DNA of 53,649 bases from Flavobacterium sp. (GCF_017744675.1 NZ_JAGIAV010000001.1:258066-311714); one strand, 5' to 3'. Shown: positions 14,921 to 24,633, counted from the stretch's first letter. Notes: generated by a model not told the origin, from the sequence alone. Numbers and translations: made by a program.

Positions 14921-17077
14921 TTATTTCGCTGCAATTTTCTTTTTCAGAAGTATGTTATCCGAAGCACTTCCTAACTGAATTTCGATTGTATTTTTTTCAA
15001 GTTCAAAAGTTTGTTTTGCTGTATTCCAATATTCTAAATCTTTTGCTTTTAGAACCAAATCAACATTTTTGGTTTCTCCAGCTTTAAAGAAAACTCTTTT
15101 AAATGCTTTCAGTTCTTTTTCTGGTCGTTCTACTTTCGATTCTAATTGTTTTACGTAAAGCTGAATTACTTCATCTCCATCTTTATTTCCCGTATTTGTA
15201 ATGGAAACCGTGACTTTTAATTCTTCATTTTTCGAAATAGTTTCAGAACTCAATTCAACCGAATTGTATTTGAAAGTCGTATAACTCAATCCGTGGCCAA
15301 AAGCATATAATGGTTTCTTTTTGGAGTACATATAGGTTCTTCCATTTCTGATATTGTAATCCAATAATTCTGGAAGATCGGCAATATCTTTTACCCAAGT
15401 TTGCGTTAAACGTCCTGCTGGATTGTAATCGCCAAACAAAACATCTGCCAATGCCGTTCCTGTTTCCTGACTGTTTTGCGCCATGTGTACAATTGCTGGA
15501 ACATTTTCCTGAGTCCAATTGATTGCATAAGGAAAACTGCTGATTAATGCGACCACCGTTTTCGGATTTGCTTGATAAACTACCTTAATCAGATCTTCTT
15601 GTTCTAAAGTCAGAGATTGGCGGTCAACCGCTTCTTTTCCTTCACTTGGAACGGGACAATTTGCCCATCCAGCATTACAAACAGGATGATTTCCAACAAC
15701 TACAATTACAACATCTGCTTTTTTTGCAATGGTTGCCGCTTTTCCGTCAATGTTATTTTTTGCGACTAGAACTTCGACATTACTCCCTAGCTTCTTTTTT
15801 ATTCCTTCCAAAGGTGTAATCACATACGGAGGCGTTCCGCTGTACCAATCCAAAAGCACTTCATCGGCACGAGGTCCAATTACGGCGAGTGTTTTTATCT
15901 TTTCTTTTTGCAAAGGCAGAAATCCATTTTCATTTTTCAATAAAACAATAGATTTTTGAGTGGCCTCTAAAGCGATTTTCTTATGCGCTTCTGTTTTCCA
16001 AGGATCAATCGTATCTTTGTCTTTTCCAATTTTCGAATATGGATTTTCATTTGAAGCATCGAGCATTCCAAGTTTTATCATCACTCGGTAATTCCCGCGC
16101 AACACTTCATCAAGATCTTTTTCTTTTAAATATCCATTAGAAAGCGCACCATAAACACCGTCCACAAATTCATCCAAAAATTGGTTGATTCCCGCTTTTA
16201 CAGCAGCAGCCGCGCCTAGATATTTATCTGCATAATATTTATGATCTGAAAGCAGCAGTTTAAAAGCGCCTCCATCGGTACAAATAATTCCGTTCTGACC
16301 CCATTCTTTTTGGGTAATATTTTTTAACATCGGATGCACCATTGCCGGAATTCCGTTTACTTTATTGTAGGCAGCCATATAAGCGCGCGAACCGCCTTGA
16401 ACAACTCCCATTTGAAAAGGAAGTGCATAATATTCTCTCCAAAGTCTTTCATCAAAATCAGATGATGTATAGGTTCTCCCGTCTTCATTGCTGTTTGCCA
16501 AAAAATGTTTCATCAACGAAGCCGTTTGCCAATATTTCGGATTATTCCCTTGTAAGCCTTTTACAAAAGCTACGGTCATAGTTCCGTTAAAAAATGCATC
16601 TTCTCCGTAACTTTCTTCGGTGCGTCCCCAACGCGGATCTCTTGCAATATCGGCATTTGGAGCACGAACGACCAATCCGCCGCGATTGTATTTTTGTAAA
16701 GCAAAACGCGTTTCATAACCTTCTACATTTGCCACTTTTTGAAGTAGCTCAACGTCCCAGGTTTCTCCCAAACCATACGCTTGAGGAAAAGTGGTTGTTG
16801 GTAGTGGCTTTTTGTTTTTTCCTCCCCATTCTCCTGGTCCGCCCAAAGCCAAACCATGCAATCCTTCAACGTGACCTGTACCTATAAGTCCTAATCTTTT
16901 TACTGACGGATTTGTGCTTAAAGCTTGCACTTTTTCATCTAGCGTCATCAAAGACAGCAAATTATCAATACGCTTTTCAGTATCTAAATTCGGGTTCCGA
17001 AAAGGATATTGCTTTTGCTGCGATAACATCAAATTAGCAGATAAAAGAAAAAAGATATAAAGAATACTGTTTTTCAT
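14921..17077 (-). CDS. GH3 beta-xylosidase/beta-glucosidase, secreted
   Basis: A 718-aa GH3 enzyme distinct from the one at 10969. The signal peptide ends near LMLSQ. The barrel has RDPRWGRTEESYGEDA and KHFLANSNEDGR; the nucleophile is Asp268 in GIICTDGGAF. The second domain begins around KSIVLLKNENGFLPL, and a fibronectin-III-like domain closes the C-terminus. The long EGLHGLALGGPGEW loop and the CTDGGAF context resemble the xylosidase-like branch of GH3, but this is a weak indication. It lies 23 bases upstream of the GH39 start, so the two are probably translated from one mRNA. Confidence 0.88.
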   Translation of the reverse strand: MKNSILYIFFLLSANLMLSQQKQYPFRNPNLDTEKRIDNLLSLMTLDEKVQALSTNPSVKRLGLIGTGHVEGLHGLALGGPGEWGGKNKKPLPTTTFPQAYGLGETWDVELLQKVANVEGYETRFALQKYNRGGLVVRAPNADIARDPRWGRTEESYGEDAFFNGTMTVAFVKGLQGNNPKYWQTASLMKHFLANSNEDGRTYTSSDFDERLWREYYALPFQMGVVQGGSRAYMAAYNKVNGIPAMVHPMLKNITQKEWGQNGIICTDGGAFKLLLSDHKYYADKYLGAAAAVKAGINQFLDEFVDGVYGALSNGYLKEKDLDEVLRGNYRVMIKLGMLDASNENPYSKIGKDKDTIDPWKTEAHKKIALEATQKSIVLLKNENGFLPLQKEKIKTLAVIGPRADEVLLDWYSGTPPYVITPLEGIKKKLGSNVEVLVAKNNIDGKAATIAKKADVVIVVVGNHPVCNAGWANCPVPSEGKEAVDRQSLTLEQEDLIKVVYQANPKTVVALISSFPYAINWTQENVPAIVHMAQNSQETGTALADVLFGDYNPAGRLTQTWVKDIADLPELLDYNIRNGRTYMYSKKKPLYAFGHGLSYTTFKYNSVELSSETISKNEELKVTVSITNTGNKDGDEVIQLYVKQLESKVERPEKELKAFKRVFFKAGETKNVDLVLKAKDLEYWNTAKQTFELEKNTIEIQLGSASDNILLKKKIAAK

Positions 17078-17111
17078 TTTTGAAAGAAGGACTAATTTTT
17101 ATTGTGTTTAT

Positions 17112-17144
17112 AAACCCGACAGGTTTTAAAAACCTGTCGGGTTT
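17112..17144. repeat. Palindrome identical to the one behind cvpA
   Basis: The same 33-base palindrome as at 5729 (AACCCGACAGG arm), here between the GH97 stop and the GH3 start. It could attenuate read-through into the downstream GH3 gene. Confidence 0.75.
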
Positions 17145-17157
17145 TAGAAATTAATAA

Positions 17158-19164
17158 TTACAATTTTTTAAATCTCACTGCTCCACCGCCAGCTCCTCCT
17201 AAATTCAATTTTAGAGAATCTGTAGATTTTACTGTTTTCTTAGAGATAGCCACTGCCTCTGGATTGTGTTTTTGATCTGTTCCTTCGGCATCCACATAAA
17301 TCTGCGCTTCGTAAGTTGCATTTGGATCTAAGAATGACAATGAAACATTTACATTTCTTGGATTTTCATTGGTCAAAGTTCCTAGATACCAATCTGCGCT
17401 ATTTCTATCTTTTCTTGCTGTTGTGATGTATTCACCAATTTTTCCTTCTAAGATTTTCGTGTCTTCCCAATCGGTCGGAACGTCTTTTAAGAATTGTAAA
17501 GCTGGTTTTCCTTCGTAGTTTTCAGGAAGATCGGCTAACATTTGAATTGGAGAGTAAATCGTAACATACAATGCCAACTGCTGCCCCACTGTTCCTTGAA
17601 TTCTTTTTCCTGGGTAACCTTGTTTTACCTCAACATCAAAAATTCCTGGTGTGAAATCCATTGGCCCAGAAAGCAATCTTGTAAACGGAATAATGCTTAA
17701 GTGATTTGGCGGATTTCCTTCACTCCAAGCGTTGTATTCTTGTCCACGAGCTGCTTCTCTCGAAACCATGTTTGGATAGGTTCTTCTTTCGCCTGTATCT
17801 TTAATAGATTCGTGGTATAAAACCGCTAAATCGTATTGTGCTGCTTTTTCTAAAATGTATCTGAAATAATTCACTCCAAATTGTCCGAAGTGCATTTGTT
17901 TCATATTCAGTTTAGAACCAACGTGGCCAATTTTTACGGTGTGAATTCCTAGTTTTTTGTATAAAGCAAAACCTTCATCAACTTCTTTTAAGTAGTTAAT
18001 TAAGTTCGAACCTGTTTCGTGATATCCGATTAACTCTATGTTCTTTTTCTTTCCGTATTCAACCACTTTTTCTAAGTCGAAATTGTCAGCACTTTTCGTG
18101 AAACTGAACATGTGCATGCGGTTTTCATACCAGCCTGGCGTCCAACCTTTATTCCATCCTTCGATCAATAAATGGTGGAAACCTTCTTTTGCTGTAAAAT
18201 CAATATATTCTTCAGCGTGTTTTGTAGTTGCGCCTTGTTTGTCGCTCTCCCAGAAAGTATATTTTCCGATGTGCATTCCCCACCAAATTCCTAAATATTT
18301 GTAGGGTTTGAAATAGCTGTTTGTATTCTTTAGTTTGTTTGGCTCGTTTAGGTTTAAAACCAAATACGAAGTAATTAATTCTCCCGGATTCTCTCCAATC
18401 TGAATGGTTCTCCAAGAAGAAGTAAATGAATCTTTCACGCGAACTTTTACTCCATCAGCCCACGGCACCAAATCTGATTTTAATTCTGTTCCTTTTGTGT
18501 TGACCAAAGTCATACTGGCAAAATCGTACAAGTTTGCTTCGTGAAAACTTAAAGCCAATCCGCTTTTGCTTTCGATTGTTAGTGGAGTTAAAACCGTATC
18601 CAATGTACTTACTGGAGCTTCTTTAAACAAATATTCGTCGCGGTTTTCTCTGTTGGCAGGAATCCACCATGCTTTTCCGTCTTCTTTTAAGTTGAAAGTC
18701 GTTTTTTCATCCATGATGAAAATACTGTCTTTTACATTTTGTTTTGGATAAACATATCTAAAAGCTACTCCATCATCAAAAGCACGGAACTGAATTTGTA
18801 ATTTTCTTTTGTTTCCTGTTTTTTGCTGTAAATCGACTATCAATTGATTGTAGTGATTTCTAATGTTTTTCTTTTCTCCCCAAACTTGTTCCCAAGTTTC
18901 ATCAAACGTAGAAGTTTTTGCTCCTTTGATTTCAAAGTTGGTGCTCAAATCTTCGTTTCCTTTCAATACAAATCCCATTTCTGAAGGAGAAATCACTTCG
19001 GTTTTTCCGTGAGAAACTGCATATTTTGGAGCGTTTTTTACCAGCTCAAATTTGATTTTGTTTTGTCCGTTTGGCGATGCCAGTTCGTAGGTGTTTTTAG
19101 TTTTCTGACTGTATCCAACGGCAATTGAAAACAGTACAGCAGGGAGAATTAGATAATTTTTCAT
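17158..19164 (-). CDS. GH97 alpha-glucosidase, SusB-type inverting clade
   Basis: A 668-aa GH97 enzyme with a signal peptide (cleavage near VGYSQ), an N-terminal beta-super-sandwich, a central barrel and a C-terminal beta domain. The motif where retaining alpha-galactosidases have a KxDFxD nucleophile reads KIGHVGS. Instead Glu452 (YHES), Glu470 (SREAARG) and Glu476 (GQEY) have exactly the 18- and 6-residue spacing of SusB Glu508, Glu526 and Glu532. This places it in the inverting alpha-glucoside hydrolase clade. An alpha-glucosidase is not expected for plain xyloglucan, so either the locus targets another glucan-containing glycan or this enzyme has shifted specificity. Confidence 0.92.
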   Translation of the reverse strand: MKNYLILPAVLFSIAVGYSQKTKNTYELASPNGQNKIKFELVKNAPKYAVSHGKTEVISPSEMGFVLKGNEDLSTNFEIKGAKTSTFDETWEQVWGEKKNIRNHYNQLIVDLQQKTGNKRKLQIQFRAFDDGVAFRYVYPKQNVKDSIFIMDEKTTFNLKEDGKAWWIPANRENRDEYLFKEAPVSTLDTVLTPLTIESKSGLALSFHEANLYDFASMTLVNTKGTELKSDLVPWADGVKVRVKDSFTSSWRTIQIGENPGELITSYLVLNLNEPNKLKNTNSYFKPYKYLGIWWGMHIGKYTFWESDKQGATTKHAEEYIDFTAKEGFHHLLIEGWNKGWTPGWYENRMHMFSFTKSADNFDLEKVVEYGKKKNIELIGYHETGSNLINYLKEVDEGFALYKKLGIHTVKIGHVGSKLNMKQMHFGQFGVNYFRYILEKAAQYDLAVLYHESIKDTGERRTYPNMVSREAARGQEYNAWSEGNPPNHLSIIPFTRLLSGPMDFTPGIFDVEVKQGYPGKRIQGTVGQQLALYVTIYSPIQMLADLPENYEGKPALQFLKDVPTDWEDTKILEGKIGEYITTARKDRNSADWYLGTLTNENPRNVNVSLSFLDPNATYEAQIYVDAEGTDQKHNPEAVAISKKTVKSTDSLKLNLGGAGGGAVRFKKL

Positions 19165-19186
19165 GTTTTTGTATTATATTTTTTTT

Positions 19187-19288
19187 GCCACTGATTAAAA
19201 GGATTGGAAAGGATTTTTTTTCTCTCTCGCAGATTTTGCAGATTGAGCAGATTTTACTTTAATCTTTTCTAATCCTTTAATCTGTGGC
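19187..19288. repeat. Imperfect palindrome, copy A, between GH31 and GH97
   Basis: Arms 19187-19215 and 19261-19288 mirror each other (GCCACTGATTAAAAGG against CCTTTAATCTGTGGC). The centre holds GCAGATTTTGCAGATTGAGCAGATT-like GCAGATT repeats. A related copy lies at 21813, on the other side of the GH31 gene. Confidence 0.75.
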
Positions 19289-19297
19289 TATATTTTT

Positions 19298-19350
19298 TTG
19301 CCACAAATTCCACAAATTATCACAAATTAAATTCGTGGAAATTCGTGCAA
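19298..19350. repeat. Adjoining AATTCGTGG-type inverted repeat
   Basis: TTGCCACAAATTCCACAAATT mirrors AATTCGTGGAAATTCGTGCAA with a few mismatches. It is directly followed by TTCGCTATCGCTCGGGTCG. It is part of the 231-base gap 19165-19395, which has no gene. Confidence 0.6.
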
Positions 19351-19395
19351 TTGCTTTGCCCGTTCGCTATCGCTCGGGTCGTGGCGTACTAACTT

Positions 19396-21795
19396 TTATT
19401 TTGCCCACTCTGTTTTGAAAGTGGTTTTTCCGTTTAATGGATTTGTTGTTACATCAAAACTGTTTCCGTTTTTGGTCACTTTTATTTCTTGTACAGTATC
19501 TCCGTTTGGTAAATAAACTTTGGCTGAAGCCGAAGTTGTTTTATCGCTAGCGAATACTTTTAAAGTCAGTTTGCTCCAATCCATATCTTTTGTAGATTGC
19601 GCTAAACCGATGTGTGGCAAAGCAGTTCCGTCTTTTACTAAAACTACGATTGGCACTTCGCCCGCTTTGATTTTATGCCAGCCAGATTGATAGACTTTTT
19701 TAGTTTGATAATCGATCCAAGTTCCTTCTGGAAGGTAAACGTCTCTTTCTTCAACCTCTTCAAAAAGCGGTGCAACCAACATACTTGATCCGAATAAATA
19801 TTGATTATCCACTAACCAAGCCCCTGGATCGTTTGGATATTCTACAAATAATGCACGCATCATTGGCAATCCTTTTTGAGAACTTTCTTTTGCTTGCGCG
19901 TAGATATATGGCATTAATTCGTAACGCATATTATCTGCTTTTCTAAATCCTTCCAAGAAATCTTTGCTGTACAACCAAGGTTCGCGAGGAGGTTCTCCGT
20001 GGCTTCTTACGTGAGATGTAAACATTCCGAATGGCGTCCATCTTCTGTAAATGTTTTCAGGAGATTTAGTTGCAAATCCTCCAACATCGTGACTCCAGAA
20101 ACTGAATCCGCTTAGACCTAATGAAAGTCCGCCGCGCAATTCTGCCGACATTGCTCCGTTTGAAGTTTCGGCATCTCCACCCCAATGCAACGGATAACGC
20201 TGAGATCCTGCCCAAGTACTTCTTGCCCAGATTAAAGTATATCCTTTTTCTTTCTGCGTGATTTCGGCAACTGCTTTGTTGTATCTTAGCGGATATAAAT
20301 TGTGCTCATAGAAACCTGTTCTTCCAGAATGGTAAATTCCGTCTGGCGGTGCAGCTTCTCCAAAATCTACTTTGAAAACAGAAACACCTTGATCAAATAA
20401 TTTTTTCAATTTTGCTTGGTACCAAGAAATCGTTTCTGGGTTTGAGAAATCTAGAACTGCATCTTCATAAGGCAGATTTCCTTTTCTATCTCTTACCGCC
20501 AAGTTCTTGTCCATAATTTCTGGAAACAAAGTATTCTTTGGTGTGAAATAGGGCAATTGCCAAAGACATACATGAAAACCGTCTTCTTTCAAATCAGACA
20601 TCATTTTTGTAGCGTCTGGAAAACGAGATTTTGCAAACTCGTAATTATTTCGCCAATCTACATCAAACCAACCTGTATCGAAGTGAATTACATCGGTTGG
20701 AATTTTGTATTTACGTAAATCCCTAGCAACATCACGGCCTTCTTTTTCTGAGAAATAGGTAATACGGCTCATCCAGAAACCAAATGACCAAAGCGGCGGC
20801 ATGGCAGCTTTTCCAGTCAAATTGGTGTATTGATCTAAAATGTCTTTTGGTTCTCCGATGAAGAAAAACAAATCGGCTTCATCGTCTCCAATATACATTT
20901 CGTTTGCACTTCCAAAATATCTTCCAAAGTCAACTGTAATTGGTGTTGAATGGTGCATGAAAACTCCGTAACCACGGCTGCTCATGTAAAACGGAATTGG
21001 TTTGTACATCGTCTCATTTTGGATTCCGTTTGCATCATCCGCCCATAAAACTACTTTTTGACCGCGTTTGTTGAATTGTGTGAATGATTCTCCACAACCA
21101 AATATTTTTTCGTCTGGTTCTAAGCTGAACGCAGCGCCCATACTTCTTGAATAATCGCTGTTTCTGCGAACATAAGAAAACGGAAGTGTTGGCGTATAGG
21201 TGTTTTTAAAATCAGTATCGTGAAGCGTGCTTGTTAGCAGTTTTCCTTTTTCATCGTAGATTTTTATGTGCCAAGGTTTTGTCAAAATTTCGACTTTTCC
21301 ATGTTTGCTTGTGTAACTGTGACCGCCTTCAATTTTTGAATATTTCCATAATTCTGGATGATTCGGCGCCACTCCGTCAACCAACATTAACGATGTTGCC
21401 TGCGGATTAAATTGTGGACCAGAAGTCGCTTTAATACGAAGAGTTCTGTCTGAAACAAACTGAATTTCGAATGGCAATACAGGAGATTCTGCATATTCTG
21501 TTGTCGGGAATTCGTTTGGTTTCTCTACATCAGGTTTCATCATCATGTTGTTGAAAGCCTGACGCGTTTTATAATTGTATCGCAAATATTTTACGGTTCC
21601 TTTTGCTGTTGCAGGATCAAAAGAAACTAGTTCATCTGCAAAATAAAAAGTGTTCAGGTAATTCTGAAAATCTTTACTGATGTCTATAGGTGCGTTTAAT
21701 ACGTCTGCATTTTGGATTTGTGCTGAAGCATTTGGAACTGTAAGAAGTCCGAAAGCGCAAATCGAAAACAAGGTTTTTAAATGTGATTTTTTCAT
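19396..21795 (-). CDS. GH31 alpha-xylosidase/alpha-glucosidase
   Basis: A 799-aa secreted GH31 enzyme (signal peptide ending PNASAQ). The catalytic nucleophile is Asp477 in FKVDFGE and the acid/base is Asp541 in HWGGDA. The KxDFGE form with ARSTWAGSQRYPLHWGGD, GLSGFSFWSHDVGGF and a SHxRxHG loop resembles E. coli YicI and bacterial alpha-xylosidases more than the WIDMNE alpha-glucosidases. However, HFDTGWF replaces the YicI HFDCFWM at the -1/+1 subsite, so specificity is not certain. In a xyloglucan setting it would remove non-reducing-end alpha-1,6-xylose before the GH3 glucosidases act. Hairpin repeats of one family flank it on both sides. Confidence 0.9.
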   Translation of the reverse strand: MKKSHLKTLFSICAFGLLTVPNASAQIQNADVLNAPIDISKDFQNYLNTFYFADELVSFDPATAKGTVKYLRYNYKTRQAFNNMMMKPDVEKPNEFPTTEYAESPVLPFEIQFVSDRTLRIKATSGPQFNPQATSLMLVDGVAPNHPELWKYSKIEGGHSYTSKHGKVEILTKPWHIKIYDEKGKLLTSTLHDTDFKNTYTPTLPFSYVRRNSDYSRSMGAAFSLEPDEKIFGCGESFTQFNKRGQKVVLWADDANGIQNETMYKPIPFYMSSRGYGVFMHHSTPITVDFGRYFGSANEMYIGDDEADLFFFIGEPKDILDQYTNLTGKAAMPPLWSFGFWMSRITYFSEKEGRDVARDLRKYKIPTDVIHFDTGWFDVDWRNNYEFAKSRFPDATKMMSDLKEDGFHVCLWQLPYFTPKNTLFPEIMDKNLAVRDRKGNLPYEDAVLDFSNPETISWYQAKLKKLFDQGVSVFKVDFGEAAPPDGIYHSGRTGFYEHNLYPLRYNKAVAEITQKEKGYTLIWARSTWAGSQRYPLHWGGDAETSNGAMSAELRGGLSLGLSGFSFWSHDVGGFATKSPENIYRRWTPFGMFTSHVRSHGEPPREPWLYSKDFLEGFRKADNMRYELMPYIYAQAKESSQKGLPMMRALFVEYPNDPGAWLVDNQYLFGSSMLVAPLFEEVEERDVYLPEGTWIDYQTKKVYQSGWHKIKAGEVPIVVLVKDGTALPHIGLAQSTKDMDWSKLTLKVFASDKTTSASAKVYLPNGDTVQEIKVTKNGNSFDVTTNPLNGKTTFKTEWAK

Positions 21796-21812
21796 TAGTT
21801 AGTTATTTTTTT

Positions 21813-21971
21813 GCCACAGATTAAAATGATTAGAAAGGATTTTTATTTTTCTTTTCTCTCGCAGATTCTGCAGATTGAGCAGATTTAATCTTTTTAATTC
21901 TTTAATCTGTGGCTATCTTTTTAAAAAGATTTGGAAAAATAAATCTGCTTGATCTGCTAAATCTGCGAGAG
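21813..21971. repeat. Imperfect palindrome, copy B, plus inverted GCAGATT segment
   Basis: 21813-21841 mirrors 21887-21913 (GCCACAGATTAAAA against TTTAATCTGTGGC). In addition 21856-21887 is reverse-complementary to 21940-21971 at about 28 of 32 bases, giving two mutually exclusive hairpins. Related to the copy at 19187. The 228-base gap holds no gene. Confidence 0.75.
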
Positions 21972-22023
21972 TATAAATATTTTTAGTATGTGGTTATTTT
22001 TAAAATTTCAAAAATTAGAAAAC

Positions 22024-24516
22024 TTACTCTGTTGTAATTACGATTGTTGATGATTTCAATCCGTTTGCATTTGCGGTCAATTCCAATCTTCCAGATTTGT
22101 CTCCAGATTGAACAATAACCAAACATTTTCCTGCCAAAGCGGTATGTTTTGTTCCTTTGTAAGATTCATGGCTTACTGGATCTCCGCTGCAAACACCTAC
22201 AATTTTTCCGTTTCCATTTAATGAGAAGTTGATTTCATTGTTTGCGTTTGGTGCTAAAATTCCGTTCGCATCCAAAATATCTACGGTTACAAAAGACAAA
22301 TCATTTTTGTCTGCTTTGATGGTACTTCTGTCAGCCGTTAATTTTAATTGCGAAGGATTTCCAGCGGTTTTGATTTCTTTTTCTAAAACCACTTTTCCGC
22401 CTTTGCGAGAAACTGCTTTTAGCGTTCCTGCTTCAAATGGAATTCGCCACATTACATGCAAATCGTCTCCCTTTTTAGCTCTTTTCCCAACAGATTTTCC
22501 GTTTACGAAAAGTTCTACCTCATCTGCATTATTGTAATATGCCCAAACGTCAACTGTTTGTCCGGCTTTCCAGTTCCAATGCGGAAAAATGTGAAGAACC
22601 GTTTTGTTAGTCCATTCGCTTTGGTACATATAATATACGTCTTTCGGGAAACCGGCTAAATCGACAATTCCGAAATAGGAACTTACCGATGGCCATTCGT
22701 ACGGTGTTGGTTCTCCGATATAATCGAAACCTGTCCAGATGTACATTCCAGATAGGAAATCGTATTTTTTAACCACTTTCCATGTGGCTTCGTGCGTTGA
22801 TCCCCAAGGCGCCTGCACTTGATCGTAAGCCGAAACGGTGTTTCCAGGATTTCCTTCTGTAAATTTAAGATCCCATCTTACTGGCCATTTTTTAATCGTG
22901 TCGGAAACAGCGTCATAGTATCCTCTTGTCTGCAAACCTGAAGTAGTTTCAGTTGCGATAAAAGGTGTTTTAGGAAAATTTTCCTGATGATGCGAATAGG
23001 TTTGATGCGCATAATTGTATCCTATTAAATCTAAAACTCCAGAAGCTGCAATTGGATTAATTTGAACATTTTTCTTCTCAAATTGCAACGTTACCTCGTT
23101 CATATTCATATTTACTGGCGGATTCATCGCTGCAGTAAGCGGGCGTGTTTTATCATATTGGCGTACAATTCCAGCTAATTCTTTTGCAATTTGTACTCCG
23201 GTTTCACTCCACTGATCTGGAATTTCATTTCCAATGCTCCAAATAAAAATACTGGCATGATTACGGTCACGAAGCAACTGATCTGTTAAATCTTTTTTAT
23301 GCCATTTTTCCCAATCATTGGCATAATCGTATTTTGTCTTATTCGTTTTCCACATATCAAAAGCTTCATCCATTACAATGAAACCCATTTTGTCGCAAAG
23401 CTGTAAAAGTTCTGGAGCGGGAGCATTGTGAGAAGTTCTGATTCCGTTTACACCCATTTCTTTTAGAATTTCCAATTGGCGTTCTATCGCACGAGTGTTG
23501 ATTGCAGCACCTAACGGACCTAAATCGTGGTGCATACAAACTCCTTTTATTTTGACTTGTTTGCCATTCAAAATAAAACCTTTGTTCAAATCGAATTTAA
23601 AATCTCTGATTCCGAAAGTAGTTTCGTATTGATCAATGATTTTATCGTCAAGCGAAATTTCGGAAACTGCCGTATACAATTCTGGTTTTTCATCTGACCA
23701 TAATGCAGGATTTTCAACCTCAGCCGATTGCTTCAAGATTTGATTTCCATTGGCGTTGATTGTTATATCTTGAGTAACCGATGTTACTTTTTTGTCTTCT
23801 TTAAAAATAGTTGTGGTTACCGTTGCTTTTTTACTTTCAGCATATTGATTTTTAATCGTCGTTTCAATATCCACCGAAGCTTTTTCAGCCGTAACTTTTG
23901 GAGTTGTAATATACGTTCCCCATTGTCCAACGTGAAGTTTATCTGTTGTTTCGATCCAAACATTTCTAAAAATTCCTGAACCCGAATACCAGCGTGAATT
24001 AGGTTGTTTTGAATTGTCAACCTTAACAATTATTTCGTTGTTTTTATCTCCGTAATTTAAGTATGGAGAAATTTCATATTGAAAACCAATATATCCGTTT
24101 GGACGTTTTCCTAAATAATGGCCGTTTATCCAGACTTCGCTGTTTCTGTAAACGCCATCAAAAGTGATTGAAGTTATTTTTGTACTGTCTTCTACAGCGA
24201 CTTTAAATATTTTTTTGTACCAGCCTAAACCTCCGCTAAGAGATCCTCCTCCATAACCCGCAGGACTTTTTTCATCAAATTTTCCTTCAATACTCCAATC
24301 GTGAGGAACGTCTAAAGTTCTCCATTTTGTTGAAACTCCGATAGTATCTTTATCGACTATACTATCATTAAGATGAAAGCTCCAGTTGGCATTAAAAGAA
24401 ACTTTTCGGCTTACAAATGCATCTTGTTTTTTGTTACAAGAACTGAATACTGTGATTCCTACTAACATTAGTAAGGACAATCTGTTCCTAAAACTTTTTC
24501 TTTTATTCATGAGCAT
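22024..24516 (-). CDS. GH2 beta-galactosidase-like lipoprotein
   Basis: An 830-aa GH2 enzyme with a lipobox at Cys27 (VFSSC). Domain order is sugar-binding jelly roll (35-200), immunoglobulin-like (200-305), barrel (305-600) and C-terminal Ig-like domains of the DUF4982 type (from about HIFPHWNWKAGQTVDVW). The acid/base is Glu431 in WSIGNEIPDQW; the nucleophile is probably Glu523 in FIATETTSG. The same layout occurs in Bacteroidota beta-galactosidases, including those of xyloglucan loci, and fits removal of beta-1,2-galactose after GH95 takes fucose. Two ATG codons (24516 and 24510) are equally good starts. It is separated from the SusCD-lipoprotein trio by a hairpin. Confidence 0.9.
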   Translation of the reverse strand: MLMNKRKSFRNRLSLLMLVGITVFSSCNKKQDAFVSRKVSFNANWSFHLNDSIVDKDTIGVSTKWRTLDVPHDWSIEGKFDEKSPAGYGGGSLSGGLGWYKKIFKVAVEDSTKITSITFDGVYRNSEVWINGHYLGKRPNGYIGFQYEISPYLNYGDKNNEIIVKVDNSKQPNSRWYSGSGIFRNVWIETTDKLHVGQWGTYITTPKVTAEKASVDIETTIKNQYAESKKATVTTTIFKEDKKVTSVTQDITINANGNQILKQSAEVENPALWSDEKPELYTAVSEISLDDKIIDQYETTFGIRDFKFDLNKGFILNGKQVKIKGVCMHHDLGPLGAAINTRAIERQLEILKEMGVNGIRTSHNAPAPELLQLCDKMGFIVMDEAFDMWKTNKTKYDYANDWEKWHKKDLTDQLLRDRNHASIFIWSIGNEIPDQWSETGVQIAKELAGIVRQYDKTRPLTAAMNPPVNMNMNEVTLQFEKKNVQINPIAASGVLDLIGYNYAHQTYSHHQENFPKTPFIATETTSGLQTRGYYDAVSDTIKKWPVRWDLKFTEGNPGNTVSAYDQVQAPWGSTHEATWKVVKKYDFLSGMYIWTGFDYIGEPTPYEWPSVSSYFGIVDLAGFPKDVYYMYQSEWTNKTVLHIFPHWNWKAGQTVDVWAYYNNADEVELFVNGKSVGKRAKKGDDLHVMWRIPFEAGTLKAVSRKGGKVVLEKEIKTAGNPSQLKLTADRSTIKADKNDLSFVTVDILDANGILAPNANNEINFSLNGNGKIVGVCSGDPVSHESYKGTKHTALAGKCLVIVQSGDKSGRLELTANANGLKSSTIVITTE

Positions 24517-24580
24517 TGTTTTTTGTTTGAAAAATTAAGTTAGAACTAAAATTATATTTTCTCCACCGCTTAAAACAAGT

Positions 24581-24633
24581 AGTAAGTCTCAGTTTTAAAA
24601 AATAGTTACTATTTTAAAAAGCTGAGACTTACT
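24581..24633. terminator. Hairpin between surface-lipoprotein gene and GH2
   Basis: AGTAAGTCTCAG (24581-24592) pairs with 24622-24633 and continues inward through TTTTAAAA with a small bulge. It lies 12 bases beyond the lipoprotein stop on the minus strand. It may partly terminate or stabilise the susC-susD-lipoprotein mRNA. Confidence 0.6.

Noticed and set aside
17158..19164. Starch utilization locus, suggested by the SusB-like GH97
   Set aside because: There is no GH13 alpha-amylase or pullulanase and the GH2, GH39, GH95 and esterase genes do not fit starch.
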